In this document: positions 8,998 to 17,650 of the stretch, in pieces | Position numbering within the stretch: position 1 is the stretch's first letter | Layout: each line of letters starts with the position of its first letter | Notes under the pieces: model-generated | The model's input: only the letters and a program-made list of their open reading frames with translations | What the model was told of the DNA's origin: nothing | The model's database searches: none | DNA from: G965261475 sp965261475 [NCBI: bacterium] | Lineage (GTDB): Bacteria; SAR324; XYD2-FULL-50-16 | Length of the DNA stretch: 64,000 nucleotides | Assembly (NCBI GenBank): GCA_965261475.1 | Contig: OZ253454.1 | Span: forward strand, 186,001 to 250,000 | Direction: 5' to 3' | Program-made: the position numbers and the translations under genes

Positions 8998-9138
8998 ATT
9001 ATAGCAAAAATTTTCTTACATATTGGTAGTCAAAAAACAGCTACTAAAAATCTTGCACAACTAGCACTATTTTTTTGCTACTTTTCTTTATCTGTAACTC
9101 AATTAACTAATTTGAGTTTCTTTAGCGTTGCAACTTAA
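8998..9138 (+). pseudogene. Decayed fourth sulfotransferase-like copy
   Basis: Exactly five bases after the stop of copy 3, where copies 2 and 3 start ATGATGGCAAAAAT, this reads ATTATAGCAAAAAT, so both start codons are lost. The frame then gives AKIFLHIGSQKTATKNLAQ, clearly the first ~20 residues of the family with the loop Pro changed to Gln. Similarity ends near 9065; the frame runs on to a TAA at 9136. It is a truncated, non-initiating remnant. Confidence 0.85.
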
Positions 9139-9186
9139 TTATTTTGAGATTAGCTAAAATTTAGCAGTACTTGAGTGTATAGGGGT

Positions 9187-9873
9187 TTAAATATCAGTAG
9201 TGGATTCTTTGATTATTTGATGAATTTTTTTTTGGAGAATAAAAAATTTTTTTTGGATTTTTGTTTGTTTTTTTGCTAGTTGATCTTTTGTTTTCTGGGT
9301 TGCAAAATTTTGTACCAAGAGCTCTAATTCTTTAATTTTCTTAAAGACTTGTTCTTCTTCTTTTTTCAATTCTTGAATTAAAACAGGAATTTTTTTTTGT
9401 TGGTTTGTTTTGAAGAAGAGAGCCTCTTGATGAGCATGCAGATCAAAAAGTTTGAGTTTGGTATATTCTAAGTTATGTTTAGTGCTGGCTAAAAGCTCTG
9501 CAAATTTATTTTTGTGGATAAATTTTTCTGCTAAAATTTTTTGGTAGATACGAATTGCTTTTTTGAGGTAGTCCTCTATGACTTCAAAATTCTTTTTTAC
9601 TAATTGTAGTTCTATCGTAGCGAAGTTGTTGTAGATTGCCGCTAGCTTAAAAAGGCTCAAGAGTTTGATTTTTACTAAACTAGATTTTTCTTTGACTAAG
9701 ATACTAGAGTGCGAAAGTATAGTCTCTAGTGCGAATTGTGCTTGAGTATATTCTTTTTTTTCCAAAAGCAAGAGTGCGCTATTATATTGTTTTCTCAGGT
9801 TGTCTTTTTCAGAGGCAAGCAATCCATTATAAAACAATAGCAAAAGTGCTACGGACAATAACAAATATCTCAT
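9187..9873 (-). CDS. Exported helical (TPR-like) protein, function unknown
   Basis: The protein has a signal peptide (residues 1-20, ending LLAS) followed by an all-helical, lysine- and leucine-rich body. Residues about 28-60 (YNSALLLLEKKEYTQAQ) look like a tetratricopeptide helix pair, and the C-terminal third is a likely coiled coil (KKEEEQVFKKIKELE). It starts four bases after the upstream histidine kinase, so it is probably the third gene of the clpP-kinase-TPR operon. I do not recognise a named family; a periplasmic scaffold or partner role is a guess. Confidence 0.6.
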   Translation of the reverse strand: MRYLLLSVALLLLFYNGLLASEKDNLRKQYNSALLLLEKKEYTQAQFALETILSHSSILVKEKSSLVKIKLLSLFKLAAIYNNFATIELQLVKKNFEVIEDYLKKAIRIYQKILAEKFIHKNKFAELLASTKHNLEYTKLKLFDLHAHQEALFFKTNQQKKIPVLIQELKKEEEQVFKKIKELELLVQNFATQKTKDQLAKKQTKIQKKFFILQKKIHQIIKESTTDI

Positions 9874-9877
9874 ATTT

Positions 9878-11035
9878 TTATGTTTTTGTAGGAAATTCTA
9901 AAAAGATTTTAGTGCCTATATTTTCTTTAGATTCTATAAAAATTTTAGCACAATGTTTATCCATAATATTTTTTACAACCGACATACCTAACCCTATACC
10001 TCTATTTTTAGTGCTATAAAATGGTTGGAATATTTTTTCTTGTATTTGTGCTGTCATACCACAACCTTTGTCTTGAAAGATAATACGAAGAGTTTGTTTG
10101 TGCTCTTGCAACATGATTTTGATTTGATTGTTCTGGTTATTAAATTTTTCTATAGCTTGCATGGCATTATTAAAAAGATTTTTTAAAACTTGATTGAGTA
10201 ATTCTGCATCTGCTTCTATAAATTTATCTTTTAAATTTTCAAGTATTAAATAATAATCTTGTTCTTGTGCAATCGGTTTGTTTATTTTGTAGAATTTTTC
10301 TAATAACTTACTTAAATCAACTTTTGTTTTTTGTATTTGTACTGGTTTTGTATGCTGTAATAAATTGCTAATAGTATAATTTGCAGTTTTGACGCTTTGC
10401 TGTATATATCCTAAAATTTCTAATTTTTCTTTATCTCCAAAAAATTCTTTAGCAAGCATAGAGGTAAATAATTCAATACTAGCTAATGGGTTTCTAACTT
10501 CGTGTGCAATAGTTGCTGCCATTTTTCCCATAGTTGCCAACCTATTTTTTCTTTCAGATTCTAGTTGTAGTTTATTTACAAGTGTTACATCTTCTATATG
10601 GATAATAATGCCACGAGATTGTAGAGGCACTAAGGTGCATTCTAAATTTTTAACTTCTTTTTTTTTATTAGTGTATTGGAATTCGTAGTGGTAGTTACTT
10701 CCTTGTTTTTGGTGTCTAGAGAACAAATTTTTTGAAATGATCTCTGTATTAAAAATTTTGTTAATATTCTTGTCCTTAGCTTGTGAGGTTGAAATTTGCG
10801 TCAAGTTCACCATAGCATTATTAAAATGCAAAATTTTTCCTTGTGTATTTGTTGCTACTAGTCCGTGAGGTAGGCTCTCAATAATATTTTGAAACTCTGT
10901 ATTTTTGATTTTTAGCTCTTCATTGAGCTCTATAGTGAAATTGAGTAGTTTTGTTTGATTTTCTAGTATTTTTTGTAATTGATGTTGCAGTTGTTCAATT
11001 GTGAGGCTTGGCTTTGTTGTTTTTGCTTTGGTCAT
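9878..11035 (-). CDS. Cytoplasmic PAS-domain sensor histidine kinase
   Basis: The order is an N-terminal coiled coil (about 12-48), a PAS domain (about 45-150, starting IIESLPHGLVATNTQGKI), a dimerisation/H-box with phospho-acceptor His178 (TIAHEVRNPL), and the ATPase with N-box Asn290, G1 DKGCGM (322-327) and G2 GIGLGMSVV (346-354). No membrane segment is seen, as in NtrB-type kinases. No response regulator is present in the window, so its target is unknown. It overlaps the end of the upstream clpP-like gene by four bases (ATGA) and is co-transcribed with it, hinting at translational coupling. Confidence 0.9.
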   Translation of the reverse strand: MTKAKTTKPSLTIEQLQHQLQKILENQTKLLNFTIELNEELKIKNTEFQNIIESLPHGLVATNTQGKILHFNNAMVNLTQISTSQAKDKNINKIFNTEIISKNLFSRHQKQGSNYHYEFQYTNKKKEVKNLECTLVPLQSRGIIIHIEDVTLVNKLQLESERKNRLATMGKMAATIAHEVRNPLASIELFTSMLAKEFFGDKEKLEILGYIQQSVKTANYTISNLLQHTKPVQIQKTKVDLSKLLEKFYKINKPIAQEQDYYLILENLKDKFIEADAELLNQVLKNLFNNAMQAIEKFNNQNNQIKIMLQEHKQTLRIIFQDKGCGMTAQIQEKIFQPFYSTKNRGIGLGMSVVKNIMDKHCAKIFIESKENIGTKIFLEFPTKT

Positions 11036-11595
11036 TTTAATGTTTCCAAAGGGAAGCTATTGATTACCTTATCAGTGAAACCATACTCTACAGATTCTTG
11101 TGCAGAAAACCATTGATCTTTATCTAATTTTTTTAAAATACTAGTTACTGTTTTTTTTGTTTTTTTAGCGTAAATTTCTGCTATTTGTTGTTTTGTTTTT
11201 TTGATTTCTTCAGCTGTAATTTGTAAATCTGATGCTTTAGCTATAACTCCATGCAACAAGGGTTGGTGTATCATAAATCTGCTATTTGGTGTAATTAGAC
11301 AATAATTTTTTGCACCGCCTACCGCTAGTATTGTACCCATGCTAGCTGCTATACCAGTTACAACAGTATAAATTGGAGATTGTATTAATTGCATTGTATC
11401 GTAAATTGCCATGCCGCTAGTAACTTGTCCGCCTGGAGAGTTAATAAGCATTTGTATAGGACTCACTGCTTTTTTTTCTAACATTAGTAATTCTTGAATA
11501 ATACGCATTGCTACTTTGTCATCAATAGCAGAGGAGATGATAATAGTGCGTGTTTTTAGTGGGTCATAAATTTTGGCAGCTTCTTCTTTTTGCAT
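11032..11595 (-). CDS. clpP: ClpP-like protease subunit with altered catalytic triad
   Basis: The protein (187 residues) has the ClpP fold signatures: QMLINSPGGQVTSGMAIYDTM, nucleophile Ser85 in GIAASMG, and His110 in RFMIHQP. In an ungapped alignment with E. coli ClpP from the SD/TD after the histidine to the FSA motif, the third catalytic residue (Asp171 of mature E. coli ClpP) falls on Lys156; Asp158 and Asp160 lie next to it. The protein may therefore be a regulatory or weakly active paralogue rather than the housekeeping subunit. There is no obvious propeptide. It heads a leftward operon with a kinase and lacks the usual clpX neighbour. Confidence 0.85.
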   Translation of the reverse strand: MQKEEAAKIYDPLKTRTIIISSAIDDKVAMRIIQELLMLEKKAVSPIQMLINSPGGQVTSGMAIYDTMQLIQSPIYTVVTGIAASMGTILAVGGAKNYCLITPNSRFMIHQPLLHGVIAKASDLQITAEEIKKTKQQIAEIYAKKTKKTVTSILKKLDKDQWFSAQESVEYGFTDKVINSFPLETLK

Positions 11596-12026
11596 TATTT
11601 ATTTTTAAATTATGTGTTTTAGGGTTTAAAACTATATTTACCAAGCTCAGCAGTAAGGCAAACTTGATGTTTATTTATATCTTTTAATCATTAGCTTTAC
11701 ATACTAAATTTTAACATAAATTCCGCATTTATAGTATGTGTTTGACTATGTTTTTTTAAAAAGACTCCATTACCTAGAGTATTTAAGATTAGTGATTTTT
11801 TTTAAAAAAGGCAAGATAGTTAGGCTCTAACTAGTTGACAAAAAACTATTTTTATTTTTTTATAAAATATAGTATCATTGATTAGAGTGTTGAGTGCATC
11901 AGTAGCTGTGTAAGCTGAAACTTCAGCGTTATTCAATATAGTAATTAATATTCATCTTGACTTAAAGAGAATAATAGTTGTTTTGATATTTATTAAAGAG
12001 CCGAATAGATTATTTTCTAAAAACTT
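11596..12026. other. 431-base intergenic region between divergent clpP-like and ftsH genes
   Basis: No gene is seen. The region must hold promoters for both directions. On the plus strand, TTGACA at 11835-11840 precedes the A+T-rich TATAAAAT at 11861-11868, but the spacing (20-22) is long. A perfect short hairpin, GCTGAA-AC-TTCAGC, lies at 11914-11927, about 100 bases before the ftsH start, and could sit in its leader RNA. The ribosome-binding region just before ftsH is weak. Confidence 0.5.
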
Positions 12027-13865
12027 ATGGAGTCTCCTAAAAAGAAAAAAAAAGGAAAACATCCTTTAAAAAAATCGCCCCTAAACATACTTACATTATT
12101 TATGATTGCAAGTTTTGCTATCTCATTGTTTAGTTTTTTTGGGCAATTTTCTAAAAATCAGAATATCTCTTTTTCTAATTTTTTAGTTTTTTTAGAACAA
12201 AATAATATCAAAGAAGTTGTAGTAGAAAGTGAGCATATTAGTTTTACTACCAATTTTAATGAGAAACTCAGGACAGTTATTCCTTTTTATTACAAACAAA
12301 AACTACAAAAAACTCTTTATCAATCTGGAGTTGCTTTTAAATATACACCAGAAGCTGGTGGGAATATTTTTTTTAACATTTTAGGTTCTTGGTTTCCTGT
12401 ACTGCTGATTGTAGGGGTATGGTTTTTTATTTTTCGCCAATTACAAGGGGGCAGTAAACTCATTAATGTTGGTCAAACAGTTATTCAGCAAATCAATAAA
12501 AATAAACTAGATATTACTTTTGCGGATGTAGCAGGTATAGATGAAGTAAAGGATGAAGTTTTAGATATTGTCGAATTTCTTAAAGATCCAGAAAAATTTA
12601 AAAAAATTGGGGCAAAAGTCCCTAGAGGAATTTTACTTTTGGGCAATCCGGGTACGGGCAAAACTTTATTAGCTAAGGCTATTGCTGTAGAGGCATCTGC
12701 TACCTTTTTTACTGTAAGTGGCTCGGACTTTGTAGAAATGTTTGTGGGAGTTGGTTCTAGTAGGGTCAGGGATTTGTTTAAGAAAGCTAGGGATAATAAG
12801 CCAGCGATTATTTTTATTGATGAAATTGACTCTATTGGCAGACAAAGAGGCTCTGGTTTAGGAGGAGGCAATGATGAGAGAGAGCAAACCTTAAACCAAC
12901 TCTTAGTAGAGATGGATGGTTTCTCAGACGAAGAAGGAATTATTGTTGTTGCTGCTACCAACCGTGCAAGCGTACTAGACAGTGCTCTTACAAGACCGGG
13001 TAGGTTTGATAGACAAATAGTAGTGCCCTTGCCTGATCTTGAGGGACGAAAACAAATTTTGGTAATTCACACTAAAAATTTAAAATTGTCAAAAGATGTA
13101 GATTTAACTGTCATAGCTAAGGCTACTATTGGTATGACAGGAGCTAGTCTTGCTAACCTTGCAAATGAAGCAGCACTATTAGCCGGTAGAAAAAGTAAAA
13201 AATCTGTAGAACAAATAGATTTTGAACAAGCTCTAGAAAAACTTACTATGGGACCTGCTAGAAAAAGTTTAAAAATAGAAAAAGAAGAACAAAGAATCAC
13301 AGCGATCCACGAAGCAGGGCACGCACTAGTTGCAGTAGCTAATAACCACAAAGATATTTTACACAAGGTTACTATTGTACCTCATGCGCAAGCGCTAGGA
13401 GTAACTATGTTTTTACCAAATGAAGAAGGCGGTTATGTTACACGCAAAGATTTATGCGACGGGTTAGAGATGATAATGGGTGGAAGAGCCGCAGAAGATA
13501 TAGTGTTAAAAGAAGTTTCTACAGGTGCTAGTAATGACTTTGAGAGGGCAAGTGAAACCGCTTATAGAATGGTGTGTAATTGGGGAATGGGAAAATTGGG
13601 ACCTATTTACTTAACTGATGATGACCAAGATATTTTTTTGGGCAGAAAAATTTTAAAAAAGAAGGTTATGGGAGAAAAAATTGCTAAAGTAGTAGATGGC
13701 GAGGTGCAAAGTATTTTGAACAAGGTTTATAATAATTCTAAAAAAATACTCAAACAAAACTTACAAGCGCTACATCAAATCACAGACAAGTTGATCCAAG
13801 AAGAAACTATTAGCGGCGCTCAGGTAATTGCTATTTTTAAAAAAAATCAGAAAATTAAAACTTAA
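12027..13865 (+). CDS. ftsH: ATP-dependent zinc metalloprotease FtsH
   Basis: This membrane-anchored AAA+ protease degrades misfolded membrane proteins and short-lived regulators. It has a lysine-rich N-terminus, a transmembrane helix (about 20-38), a periplasmic segment, a second helix (about 121-137), Walker A GNPGTGKT (206-213), Walker B IIFIDEID (261-268), the second region of homology ending RPGRFDRQ (323-330), and the zinc site HEAGH (428-432) with the third ligand Asp504. The length of 612 is normal. The Walker A has Asn where most FtsH have Pro. A long free region upstream suggests its own promoter. Confidence 0.96.
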   Translation: MESPKKKKKGKHPLKKSPLNILTLFMIASFAISLFSFFGQFSKNQNISFSNFLVFLEQNNIKEVVVESEHISFTTNFNEKLRTVIPFYYKQKLQKTLYQSGVAFKYTPEAGGNIFFNILGSWFPVLLIVGVWFFIFRQLQGGSKLINVGQTVIQQINKNKLDITFADVAGIDEVKDEVLDIVEFLKDPEKFKKIGAKVPRGILLLGNPGTGKTLLAKAIAVEASATFFTVSGSDFVEMFVGVGSSRVRDLFKKARDNKPAIIFIDEIDSIGRQRGSGLGGGNDEREQTLNQLLVEMDGFSDEEGIIVVAATNRASVLDSALTRPGRFDRQIVVPLPDLEGRKQILVIHTKNLKLSKDVDLTVIAKATIGMTGASLANLANEAALLAGRKSKKSVEQIDFEQALEKLTMGPARKSLKIEKEEQRITAIHEAGHALVAVANNHKDILHKVTIVPHAQALGVTMFLPNEEGGYVTRKDLCDGLEMIMGGRAAEDIVLKEVSTGASNDFERASETAYRMVCNWGMGKLGPIYLTDDDQDIFLGRKILKKKVMGEKIAKVVDGEVQSILNKVYNNSKKILKQNLQALHQITDKLIQEETISGAQVIAIFKKNQKIKT

Positions 13866-13869
13866 AAGA

Positions 13870-14751
13870 ATGGGTTCCTCCTTGCTGAGATCAGAAGCTA
13901 TTTTTTTTTATTCTCAAAAGTTTTCTATATTAGAGTTAGTAGGCAGAGATGCTAAATCTTTTTTACAAAATTTAATTACTAATGATCTTCGTTTACTTGC
14001 GAAACAAAGTGTTATTCGCACTATCATTACTAATACTTCAGGAAAAATTGTATTTGATGTCTTTATAAAAAAAATAGTAGCAGGATTTCAATTTTTTGTT
14101 ACTACCTCTGAGTTGCAAGCTCTTAGAGAGCATTTAGAATTTTTTCATATTTTAGAGGATCTTCAAATATATGAAAAAGAACCAATATCTTTGTTTTATA
14201 TTCTGTTTTGTGATACCCAGAATAAACAAAAATATCTTTTTCCTGCGAATCTTAAAACAGAAGTCATAGACGAGGGAGCAAATTATTTTTTGCTGGCAGC
14301 AACAAAAAAAGATTATTTTTTACAGCAAGGTTGGCAAGAGCTTAGCGCAGAAGACTTTGAAAAAACTAGAGCATTTTTTGCTATTATTAAAAACTCCATA
14401 GATTTTGATAAAAAAAGACTGCCTCAGGAAGCTGGATTTCGTAGATTAATTAATTTTCAAAAAGGTTGTTTTGTGGGTCAAGAGGCAATTGCTAGGCTAG
14501 AGCATAAAGGCAGGTTGGTTCGAATTTTATCTCAATTGATTTGTCAAAAACCTTTGTCTAAGAGTCAAAAACTGACTAATGGCAAGCAAATTTTAGGCAG
14601 CGTGACTTCTGAATGCCCCTATAATTATTGTGGTAATTACTACGCTTTTGGCTATTTAAAAACACAGAGTTTATTGGCAAAAGAAGCTATCTATTTAGAT
14701 AAGCAGAATATTTTACTTAAAGCTATACCCCTAGAAAAACTCAAACAATAA
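13870..14751 (+). CDS. ygfZ: Folate-binding YgfZ/GcvT-like protein
   Basis: YgfZ-family proteins are tetrahydrofolate-dependent helpers in iron-sulfur cluster repair and tRNA methylthiolation. The diagnostic motif KGCFVGQE (198-205) is present, with the conserved cysteine at 200, and the N-terminal GcvT-like fold is recognisable (RDAKSFLQNLITNDL). I chose the ATG at 13870, preceded by AAAAGA and four bases after the ftsH stop. An in-frame ATG at 13828 would overlap ftsH by 38 bases with a lysine-rich, unconserved extension. It is probably co-transcribed with ftsH. Confidence 0.88.
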   Translation: MGSSLLRSEAIFFYSQKFSILELVGRDAKSFLQNLITNDLRLLAKQSVIRTIITNTSGKIVFDVFIKKIVAGFQFFVTTSELQALREHLEFFHILEDLQIYEKEPISLFYILFCDTQNKQKYLFPANLKTEVIDEGANYFLLAATKKDYFLQQGWQELSAEDFEKTRAFFAIIKNSIDFDKKRLPQEAGFRRLINFQKGCFVGQEAIARLEHKGRLVRILSQLICQKPLSKSQKLTNGKQILGSVTSECPYNYCGNYYAFGYLKTQSLLAKEAIYLDKQNILLKAIPLEKLKQ

Positions 14752-14759
14752 TAAGAATA

Positions 14760-16103
14760 ATGAAAGCTCAATGGCAACCTAATTGCTGGCAAAATAAGCA
14801 ATTTCAAAGGATACAACAACCAGAATGGAAAAGCCTCAAAGAATTACAAAAAACTCAAGACAAGCTAAAGAAATTACCTCCTTTGGTTTTTGCAGGAGAA
14901 ATTGAAAAATTAAAAACTTTGCTTGTATCTGCTGGGAGGGGAGAAGCTTTTGTATTGCAAGGAGGAAGCTGCGCGGAAACTTTTGAAGATTGTACAGCTG
15001 TGCATATTCGTGAGGATTTAAAAGTATTACTACAAATGGCTTTGATTATGTCTTATACAGGACAAAAAAAAGTGGTCAAGGTAGGTCGTATTGCAGGACA
15101 GTTTGCGAAACCTCGCTCTAATAATACAGAAGTTATCAATGGTATCAAAATTGCATCTTATCGTGGAGATATGGTTAATAGTTGGGAAGCAACGCTAGAT
15201 GCACGGGCTCCAGATGCGCAAAATTTATTAAAAGGTTATTTTTACTCTGCTGCTACATTAAATTTGCTCAGAGCTTTTACAAAGGGTGGTTTTGCATCTT
15301 TGCAGTGGACGCATCATTGGAATCAAAAATTTGTACAAACCACAGGCAAAGGTAAATTATACAAAGATATAGCAGACGAATTGGAAAAAACCATCAAGTT
15401 TTTTTCTACTATTGATGTCAACACTGTGGAGATGAATGAAGTGGAGTATTTTACTTCTCATGAAGCTTTACTTTTAGAATACGAAGAGGCTCTGACTCGT
15501 AAGAATTCTCTTGCTACTAAAAATTGGTATAATTGTAGCGCTCATTTGCTGTGGATTGGAGATAGAACAAGATCCATAGATAGTGCTCATATAGAATTAT
15601 TGCGAGGTGTCAATAATCCTATTGGCATCAAGATTGGACCTAAATATCATATAGGTGAAGTCTTACAAGTGATAGAAAGACTTAATCCGCAACAAGAAGA
15701 AGGCAAAATTCTATTGATTAGTAGGTTTGGTAGCAAGGAAATTGAAAGGTTTTTACCACCTCTAATTAAAGCAGTGCAAAAAAGCGGACATCCCGTAGTT
15801 TGGAGCTGTGATCCTATGCATGGCAATACCTATCAGGTAGGCAAGTATAAAACTCGCTCCTTTAAAGATATTATGAAAGAGGTAGAATTATTTTTTAAAA
15901 TTCATAAAACACAAGGCAGTATTCCAGCTGGCATTCATGTAGAAATGACAGGGCAAAATGTTACAGAATGTGTTGGCGGTCTAAAGAAAATTAAAAGCGC
16001 AGAACTACCACAGAACTACCGTACCTACTGTGATCCTAGGTTAAATGCAGAACAAGCATTGGAGTTAGCATTTAAGGTAGCTGTTTTTTCTAGTAAAAAA
16101 TAA
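14760..16103 (+). CDS. Class II 3-deoxy-7-phosphoheptulonate (DAHP) synthase
   Basis: This enzyme catalyses the first step of the shikimate pathway, joining phosphoenolpyruvate and erythrose 4-phosphate. The 447-residue protein has the plant/actinobacterial-type signatures: FVLQGGSCAE with metal-ligand Cys71, VKVGRIAGQFAKPRS (106-120), SYRGD, and WSCDPMHGNTY toward the C-terminus. Most members read QGGDCAE; here the Asp is Ser70. It supplies chorismate for the trpE/trpG genes further right. It begins eight bases after ygfZ and is likely in the same transcript. Confidence 0.94.
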   Translation: MKAQWQPNCWQNKQFQRIQQPEWKSLKELQKTQDKLKKLPPLVFAGEIEKLKTLLVSAGRGEAFVLQGGSCAETFEDCTAVHIREDLKVLLQMALIMSYTGQKKVVKVGRIAGQFAKPRSNNTEVINGIKIASYRGDMVNSWEATLDARAPDAQNLLKGYFYSAATLNLLRAFTKGGFASLQWTHHWNQKFVQTTGKGKLYKDIADELEKTIKFFSTIDVNTVEMNEVEYFTSHEALLLEYEEALTRKNSLATKNWYNCSAHLLWIGDRTRSIDSAHIELLRGVNNPIGIKIGPKYHIGEVLQVIERLNPQQEEGKILLISRFGSKEIERFLPPLIKAVQKSGHPVVWSCDPMHGNTYQVGKYKTRSFKDIMKEVELFFKIHKTQGSIPAGIHVEMTGQNVTECVGGLKKIKSAELPQNYRTYCDPRLNAEQALELAFKVAVFSSKK

Positions 16104-16113
16104 TTTTCTAAAT

Positions 16114-16941
16114 ATGAGTAAGAAATTTTTATTATTATTATTTATATTTTTTTACTTTGTCGTTGGTCTTGCTCAAGAAAGCTCTACAGACAAAATTGAT
16201 CAGAAGAACGAGGTTACTCTATTAGTCACACAAATTCGCGACCTTGAAGACTTAAATTTATTTACTTATTTTATTCTCAATAATAATGATTATGTGCACT
16301 ACTATACCCCAAAGCAATATTCTGCTAAGAGCCATCTCTACAAAGTAATTATTACATCTTCTGTGGAAGATTTTGTTGATTTTCTTTCTCAGCCTAAGGT
16401 TGGTTTTTTTTTATCACGAGGCTTGGTAAATTTAAATACTATAGAGGTTAGTTTTCAACGAACAGCAGTTATCAGCTCTAATTACCTTACCTTTTTTGAG
16501 GGTAGTAAATTATCAGAGGGTATAGAATTTTTTTTTGATAGCTCTACAGATTATCAACTTTGGCAACCTGATATGTTGGAGACAGAAAAAAATAATAATT
16601 TTGTCTCCAATAACCCTATACAAACGAGAGTTAAAATATTTGGAACCTTAAGTAGAAAAAAAGACCAAGATTTTTACTCGTTACGTACCTCTGAGCAAAC
16701 CAATCTCAAAATTAATATTATTGCCTTAAGTCAGGCTCAATATTTTATCAAAATTTATGATGATAAATTTGCTCTAGTGCAACAATTTTTGCTTAGAAAA
16801 AATCAATCAGAGTATTCGCTTGTGTTGAGAAAATTATCTAATAATAAACTTATTTATATAGAGATGACAAGCGGTACTCATCAAAGAAGCTCTCAAAGGA
16901 ACAAGGTTTTTAATTTAAGTTATATTTTTTCTATTTTATAA
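16114..16941 (+). CDS. Exported protein with a PPC-like C-terminal domain
   Basis: A signal peptide covers residues 1-20 (ending VVGLAQ). The mature part has no motif I can name in its first 150 residues. From about residue 180, the pattern GTLSRKKDQDFYSL...LKINIIALSQAQYFIKIYD resembles the beta-sandwich PPC (pre-peptidase C-terminal) domain, often a binding module of secreted proteins. Its stop shares a base with the start of the next gene (TAATG), pointing to translational coupling with the DUF445 membrane protein. Confidence 0.6.
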   Translation: MSKKFLLLLFIFFYFVVGLAQESSTDKIDQKNEVTLLVTQIRDLEDLNLFTYFILNNNDYVHYYTPKQYSAKSHLYKVIITSSVEDFVDFLSQPKVGFFLSRGLVNLNTIEVSFQRTAVISSNYLTFFEGSKLSEGIEFFFDSSTDYQLWQPDMLETEKNNNFVSNNPIQTRVKIFGTLSRKKDQDFYSLRTSEQTNLKINIIALSQAQYFIKIYDDKFALVQQFLLRKNQSEYSLVLRKLSNNKLIYIEMTSGTHQRSSQRNKVFNLSYIFSIL

Positions 16942-17648
16942 TGAAAGATCATAAAGTCGTTTATACTAATGTATTTTTTACGCTTTTGTTTTTGGCAGGA
17001 TTTGTCCTCCCACAAGAAAGTATATTTAAAATTTTACAATTATCTAGTCTTTTTGCACTTTCTGGGGCACTTACTAACCAGTTAGCAGTGTATATGCTTT
17101 TTGAAAAAATTCCTTTTGTGATTGGCAGTGGAGTGATACCTAAAAGGTTTGAGGGATTTAAAAGCTCTATCAGAGACATTATTCTTAACAATTTTTTTCG
17201 TCAAGAAAACTTTCAAAATTTTCAATCTGAGGCTATCAATTCTAATTGGAAACAAACATTATTATCAAAAATAGATTTAACTAAACTATTTGATTCCATA
17301 GTAATAGAAATTAGTGCCTCTGAAGAGGCTAGTTTATTAAATATGTTTGGAGGAGCTGCACTACTAGAAAAGTTTAGAGAGCCTTTTCAAAGATCTGCAA
17401 AACAAAGAATAGTAGGCTTGTTAGATAAAGTAGATATTACCAAAATTTTTGCTAAAGGAGATGATTACCAAATTTTTTTACAAAAAGTTACAAGAATGCT
17501 AGACCAAGAGCTTAAATATCTGACACCTGAAAGAGTAAAACAAATTGTCTCTGAGATTATTAAATTGCATTTAAGCTGGTTGGTAGTTTGGGGAGGATTG
17601 TTTGGATTTATTTTAGGGCTGATTTCTAGTTTTTTTTTTCATCTATAA
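16941..17648 (+). CDS. DUF445-family membrane protein
   Basis: Two hydrophobic helices near the N-terminus, the second followed by the family hallmark GALTNQLAVYMLFEKIPF, lead to SGVIPKRFEGFK, then a charged helical middle and a C-terminal membrane helix (about 208-232). This is the architecture of DUF445/YheB-type proteins, whose function is unsettled; they are inner-membrane proteins. The length of 235 fits the shorter members. It is tightly coupled to its neighbours: one base of overlap upstream and two bases to the next start. Confidence 0.82.
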   Translation: MKDHKVVYTNVFFTLLFLAGFVLPQESIFKILQLSSLFALSGALTNQLAVYMLFEKIPFVIGSGVIPKRFEGFKSSIRDIILNNFFRQENFQNFQSEAINSNWKQTLLSKIDLTKLFDSIVIEISASEEASLLNMFGGAALLEKFREPFQRSAKQRIVGLLDKVDITKIFAKGDDYQIFLQKVTRMLDQELKYLTPERVKQIVSEIIKLHLSWLVVWGGLFGFILGLISSFFFHL

Positions 17649-17650
17649 GC

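Larger units (their letters stand above)
5746..9065 (+). repeat. Tandem gene array, three full units and one remnant
   Basis: The units are about 1.08 kb each with identical five-base spacers. The last ~150 bases of units 1-3 and the first ~60 bases of units 2-4 are nearly identical, giving long direct repeats that can recombine to change copy number. Confidence 0.88.

Noticed and set aside
12485-13366. Minus-strand frames inside ftsH
   Set aside because: They are antisense shadows of a clearly conserved gene, with no family resemblance of their own.
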